From an uncultured Candidatus Saccharibacteria bacterium (GTDB lineage Bacteria > Patescibacteriota > Saccharimonadia > Saccharimonadales > Saccharimonadaceae): 7,283 nt of DNA. The DNA lies in assembly GCA_947427985.1 (NCBI GenBank), contig CANEKB010000055.1, positions 1 to 7,283 of the forward strand, read 5' to 3'. The position numbers were made by a program, and so were the translations under genes. The notes beneath the pieces are model-generated. The model was not told where the DNA came from, did no database searches, and worked only from the letters and a program-made list of their open reading frames with translations. Of this stretch, positions 6,152 through 7,283 are shown piece after piece (position 1 is the stretch's first letter; each line of letters starts with the position of its first letter).

Positions 6152-6889
6152 CTAGGCGCGAGCCGCTCCGTCAACCGACAAAATTTCGCCCGTGACATAG
6201 CTGGCAAGGTCGCTCGCCAAAAAGAGAAAGGCATTCGCAATATCGCGAGGCTCGCCGATGCGACCAAGCGGGATAGTCTGAATAAGCGGATCAATCATCT
6301 CTTTCGGGAGTTTTGCAACCATATCAGTGTTTGTGATGCCTGGTGCAACAGCGTTGACGCGAATATGTGCAGGAGCCAGCTCACGCGCGAGCGATTTAGT
6401 AAGGCCGTTAACGGCAAATTTGCTAGCCGGATAACCGACGCCAGAAGGCTGCCCATAGATGCTAACCATGGAGCTCGTGTTCAAAATGACGCCATCGCCC
6501 TGTTTTTTCATATACGGAACAACGGCCTTGGAGACATTAAACATAGCTTTGACGTTCAAATCTATAATGCTGGCAAATTCCTCCGGATCAGTATCTTCAA
6601 TCTTCTTGTTTGCAGAGATACCGGCATTATTAACGAGAATGTCGATCCGTTCATGTTTCTGCGCAATCTCATAAATAGTCTTTTCGACCGCTGCAAAGTC
6701 ATTAAGATTTGGCCAATATCCCTCAACCTCTGCGCCACTCTGTTTAAGGTCAGCGAGGGCCTTGTCAACTGTTTCTTGGCGCGAGCCGAAAATGATTACC
6801 TTCGCACCATTCTCCAAAAACACGCGAGCTGTTTCTAAACCAATGCCACGGGTTCCACCAGTAATAATTGCAACTTTATCGTTTAGCAT
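6152..6889 (-). CDS. Classical short-chain dehydrogenase/reductase, FabG-like
   Basis: A 245-residue cytoplasmic NAD(P)H-dependent oxidoreductase with a complete SDR fold. The nucleotide-binding motif TGGTRGIG is at 10-17, NNAG at 87-90, N112 in LNV, and the catalytic S140, Y153 and K157 (YPASK) are all present, followed by PGITNTDM near 183-190 and a GEILSVDGA C-terminus. Arginine 37 after the second strand suggests NADPH preference. The usual adenine-contacting aspartate before helix 3 appears as asparagine (NLND, 61-64). It is closest in style to 3-oxoacyl-ACP reductases, but related SDRs act on many substrates and no fatty-acid gene is nearby, so the substrate is left open. AAGGAG six bases before the ATG at 6889 fixes the start. 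It is probably co-transcribed with uvrC, 31 nt downstream, and is separated from the 5S gene by a terminator. Confidence 0.92.
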   Translation of the reverse strand: MLNDKVAIITGGTRGIGLETARVFLENGAKVIIFGSRQETVDKALADLKQSGAEVEGYWPNLNDFAAVEKTIYEIAQKHERIDILVNNAGISANKKIEDTDPEEFASIIDLNVKAMFNVSKAVVPYMKKQGDGVILNTSSMVSIYGQPSGVGYPASKFAVNGLTKSLARELAPAHIRVNAVAPGITNTDMVAKLPKEMIDPLIQTIPLGRIGEPRDIANAFLFLASDLASYVTGEILSVDGAARA

Positions 6890-6895
6890 CTCTTT

Positions 6896-6921
6896 CTCCT
6901 TATTCTCTACCTATTTTAACA
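6896..6921 (-). promoter_or_regulatory. Promoter and Shine-Dalgarno of the SDR-uvrC operon
   Basis: The minus strand has an extended -10, TGT-TAAAAT (hexamer 6913-6918), just after the rRNA terminator, with no clear -35. A start near 6906-6907 would give a leader of about 17 nt containing AAGGAG (6896-6901), six bases from the ATG. This is the only clear SD-led, promoter-proximal gene in the window and contrasts with the start-proximal promoters further left. Confidence 0.6.
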
Positions 6922-6930
6922 TCCTGATAG

Positions 6931-6963
6931 ACGAAAAGCCACCCGTTTGGGTGGCTTTGTCGT
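6931..6963 (-). terminator. Intrinsic terminator of the rRNA operon
   Basis: On the minus strand AAAGCCACCC (6949-6958) pairs perfectly with GGGTGGCTTT (6935-6944) around a four-base AAAC loop. The stem extends by ACGA/TCGT (6960-6963 with 6931-6934) across a single bulge at 6959. The 3' arm ends in a short T-run (CTTTTCGTC). It begins four bases after the 5S 3' end, the expected place for rRNA operon termination. Confidence 0.85.
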
Positions 6964-6967
6964 ATAA

Positions 6968-7076
6968 TTTGGCACCTTGCTAGTTTCCCGCTTGTGGCAG
7001 TATAATCGCCGCGACTGGGCTTGACTTCTGTGTTCGGAATGGGAACAGGTATTTCCCCAGCGCTATGGGCACCAAA
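6968..7076 (-). rRNA. rrf: 5S ribosomal RNA, short form (about 109 nt)
   Basis: The minus strand starts TTTGGTGCC and ends GGTGCCAAA, which form nine pairs of helix I with a tandem G-U. The conserved internal block CCCATTCCGAACACAGAAGT (loop B, helix III and loop C region) and the following AAGCCCAGTCGCG are intact. The length is about 109 nt, against the usual 115-120. The loss lies mainly in the helix IV region near the 3' half, where only a short stem such as CTGC/GCGG is possible. The ends are set from helix I pairing and may be off by one or two bases. Confidence 0.95.
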
Positions 7077-7131
7077 TAACGTCCTGAAGCGCTATTGATG
7101 TCCATAAGGTGTAAAAATTGTAAAACTTCTC

Positions 7132-7158
7132 TCGGTATTGTACTTCATCAAATACCGA
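7132..7158 (-). other. Hairpin in the 23S-5S spacer
   Basis: TCGGTATT (7151-7158) and AATACCGA (7132-7139) form a perfect eight-pair stem around an 11-base loop. It sits a few bases downstream of the predicted start of the spacer promoter (7169-7198), and between the 23S end and the 5S gene. It could be a processing stem for the rRNA precursor or a 5' hairpin on a separately initiated 5S transcript. No U-run follows, so it is not a terminator. Confidence 0.5.
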
Positions 7159-7168
7159 TTGCTAGCTA

Positions 7169-7198
7169 AGTATATCAGATCATTGCAGTTCTTGTCAA
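7169..7198 (-). promoter_or_regulatory. Promoter-like site within the 23S-5S spacer
   Basis: The minus strand has a perfect TTGACA (7193-7198), an 18-nt spacer and TATACT (7169-7174), a 5/6 -10. Transcription would start near 7162, about 86 nt before the 5S gene, and only 5S and its terminator lie downstream. The rest of the spacer (7077-7233) contains no tRNA or open frame that I can support. Confidence 0.55.
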
Positions 7199-7233
7199 TA
7201 TCTTGCAATATAACACAAACCGAATGACCTGAG

Positions 7234-7283
7234 CATAAAAAGGCAATGGACCTATTAGTACGCTTCGGCTCCACACGTTGCCG
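7234..7283 (-). rRNA. rrl: 23S ribosomal RNA, 3' end only
   Basis: The minus strand enters the window with the terminal 23S region: GGAGCCGAAGCGTACTAATA, near the universally conserved ACTAAT (7254-7259), followed by GGTCCATTGCC. The 3' end is placed about 20 nt after ACTAAT by comparison with E. coli 23S and is approximate. The rest of the gene lies beyond the right edge. Order and strand (23S then 5S then terminator) are those of a normal rRNA operon. Confidence 0.9.

Noticed and set aside
6121..6294. A 58-codon N-terminal extension of UvrC from an ATG at 6294
   Set aside because: It is encoded in another frame across the end of the SDR gene, does not resemble any UvrC N-terminus, and the normal UvrC start (MAKPTDY) at 6120 has an SD-like AGAAG at proper spacing.
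6137..6838. A 233-codon plus-strand open frame
   Set aside because: It is antisense to the SDR gene, whose complete set of catalytic motifs shows which strand is coding. The plus frame has no domain, promoter or Shine-Dalgarno that I can see.
7077..7233. A possible tRNA in the 23S-5S spacer
   Set aside because: No cloverleaf, T-loop GTTCGA-like motif or CCA-ended acceptor stem is visible. The only structure is the 27-nt hairpin.
7092..7274. A 60-codon minus-strand open frame
   Set aside because: It spans the 23S 3' end and the 23S-5S spacer, including the spacer promoter and hairpin. This is RNA-gene territory with no initiation signal.

Overview
The window reads as a compact bacterial chromosome segment, probably from Candidatus Saccharibacteria (TM7) or a close Patescibacteria/CPR relative. 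This assignment is inference. It rests on very short intergenic gaps, a reduced UvrC, a membrane-anchored solute-binding protein beside secG with no permease gene, and repeated start-proximal promoters of the form TGTGCTATAAT. Stop codons TAA, TAG and TGA are all used and the genes read cleanly with the standard code. No phage, transposon, CRISPR or tRNA signal was seen.

Every gene lies on the minus strand, so gene order runs from high to low coordinates. At the right edge is the 3' end of a 23S rRNA gene (7234-7283). A spacer of about 157 nt follows, which carries its own promoter-like sequence and a hairpin, then a short 5S rRNA (6968-7076) and an intrinsic terminator (6931-6963). Next comes an apparent two-gene operon: an SDR oxidoreductase (6152-6889), with promoter and Shine-Dalgarno, and a truncated-type uvrC (4807-6120). 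Then come a 72-residue single-pass membrane protein (4584-4802), a four-TM protein of the phage-holin-like PF04020 family (4168-4539), a secG plus membrane-anchored extracellular solute-binding protein pair (3891-4118 and 2127-3857), aspS (266-2020), and the 5' part of an unidentified membrane protein gene leaving the window at its left edge (1-245).

Functionally this is mostly housekeeping: ribosomal RNA, nucleotide excision repair, aspartyl-tRNA synthesis and the Sec translocon. It is interspersed with small membrane proteins. The genes do not form one pathway.

The most distinctive signal is regulatory. Five starts (1-245 gene, aspS, secG, the holin-family gene and the 72-residue gene) sit a few bases, usually exactly six, downstream of a good -10 hexamer. 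That predicts transcripts beginning at or next to the A of ATG, i.e. leaderless mRNAs. In contrast, the SDR gene has a short leader with AAGGAG, and the operon-internal genes have SD-like sequences. Other points of interest are a cysteine-free UvrC without the C-terminal HhH domain, a near-consensus promoter overlapping the solute-binding-protein stop codon that faces a hairpin/U-tract almost at once, and a promoter-like site inside the rRNA spacer.
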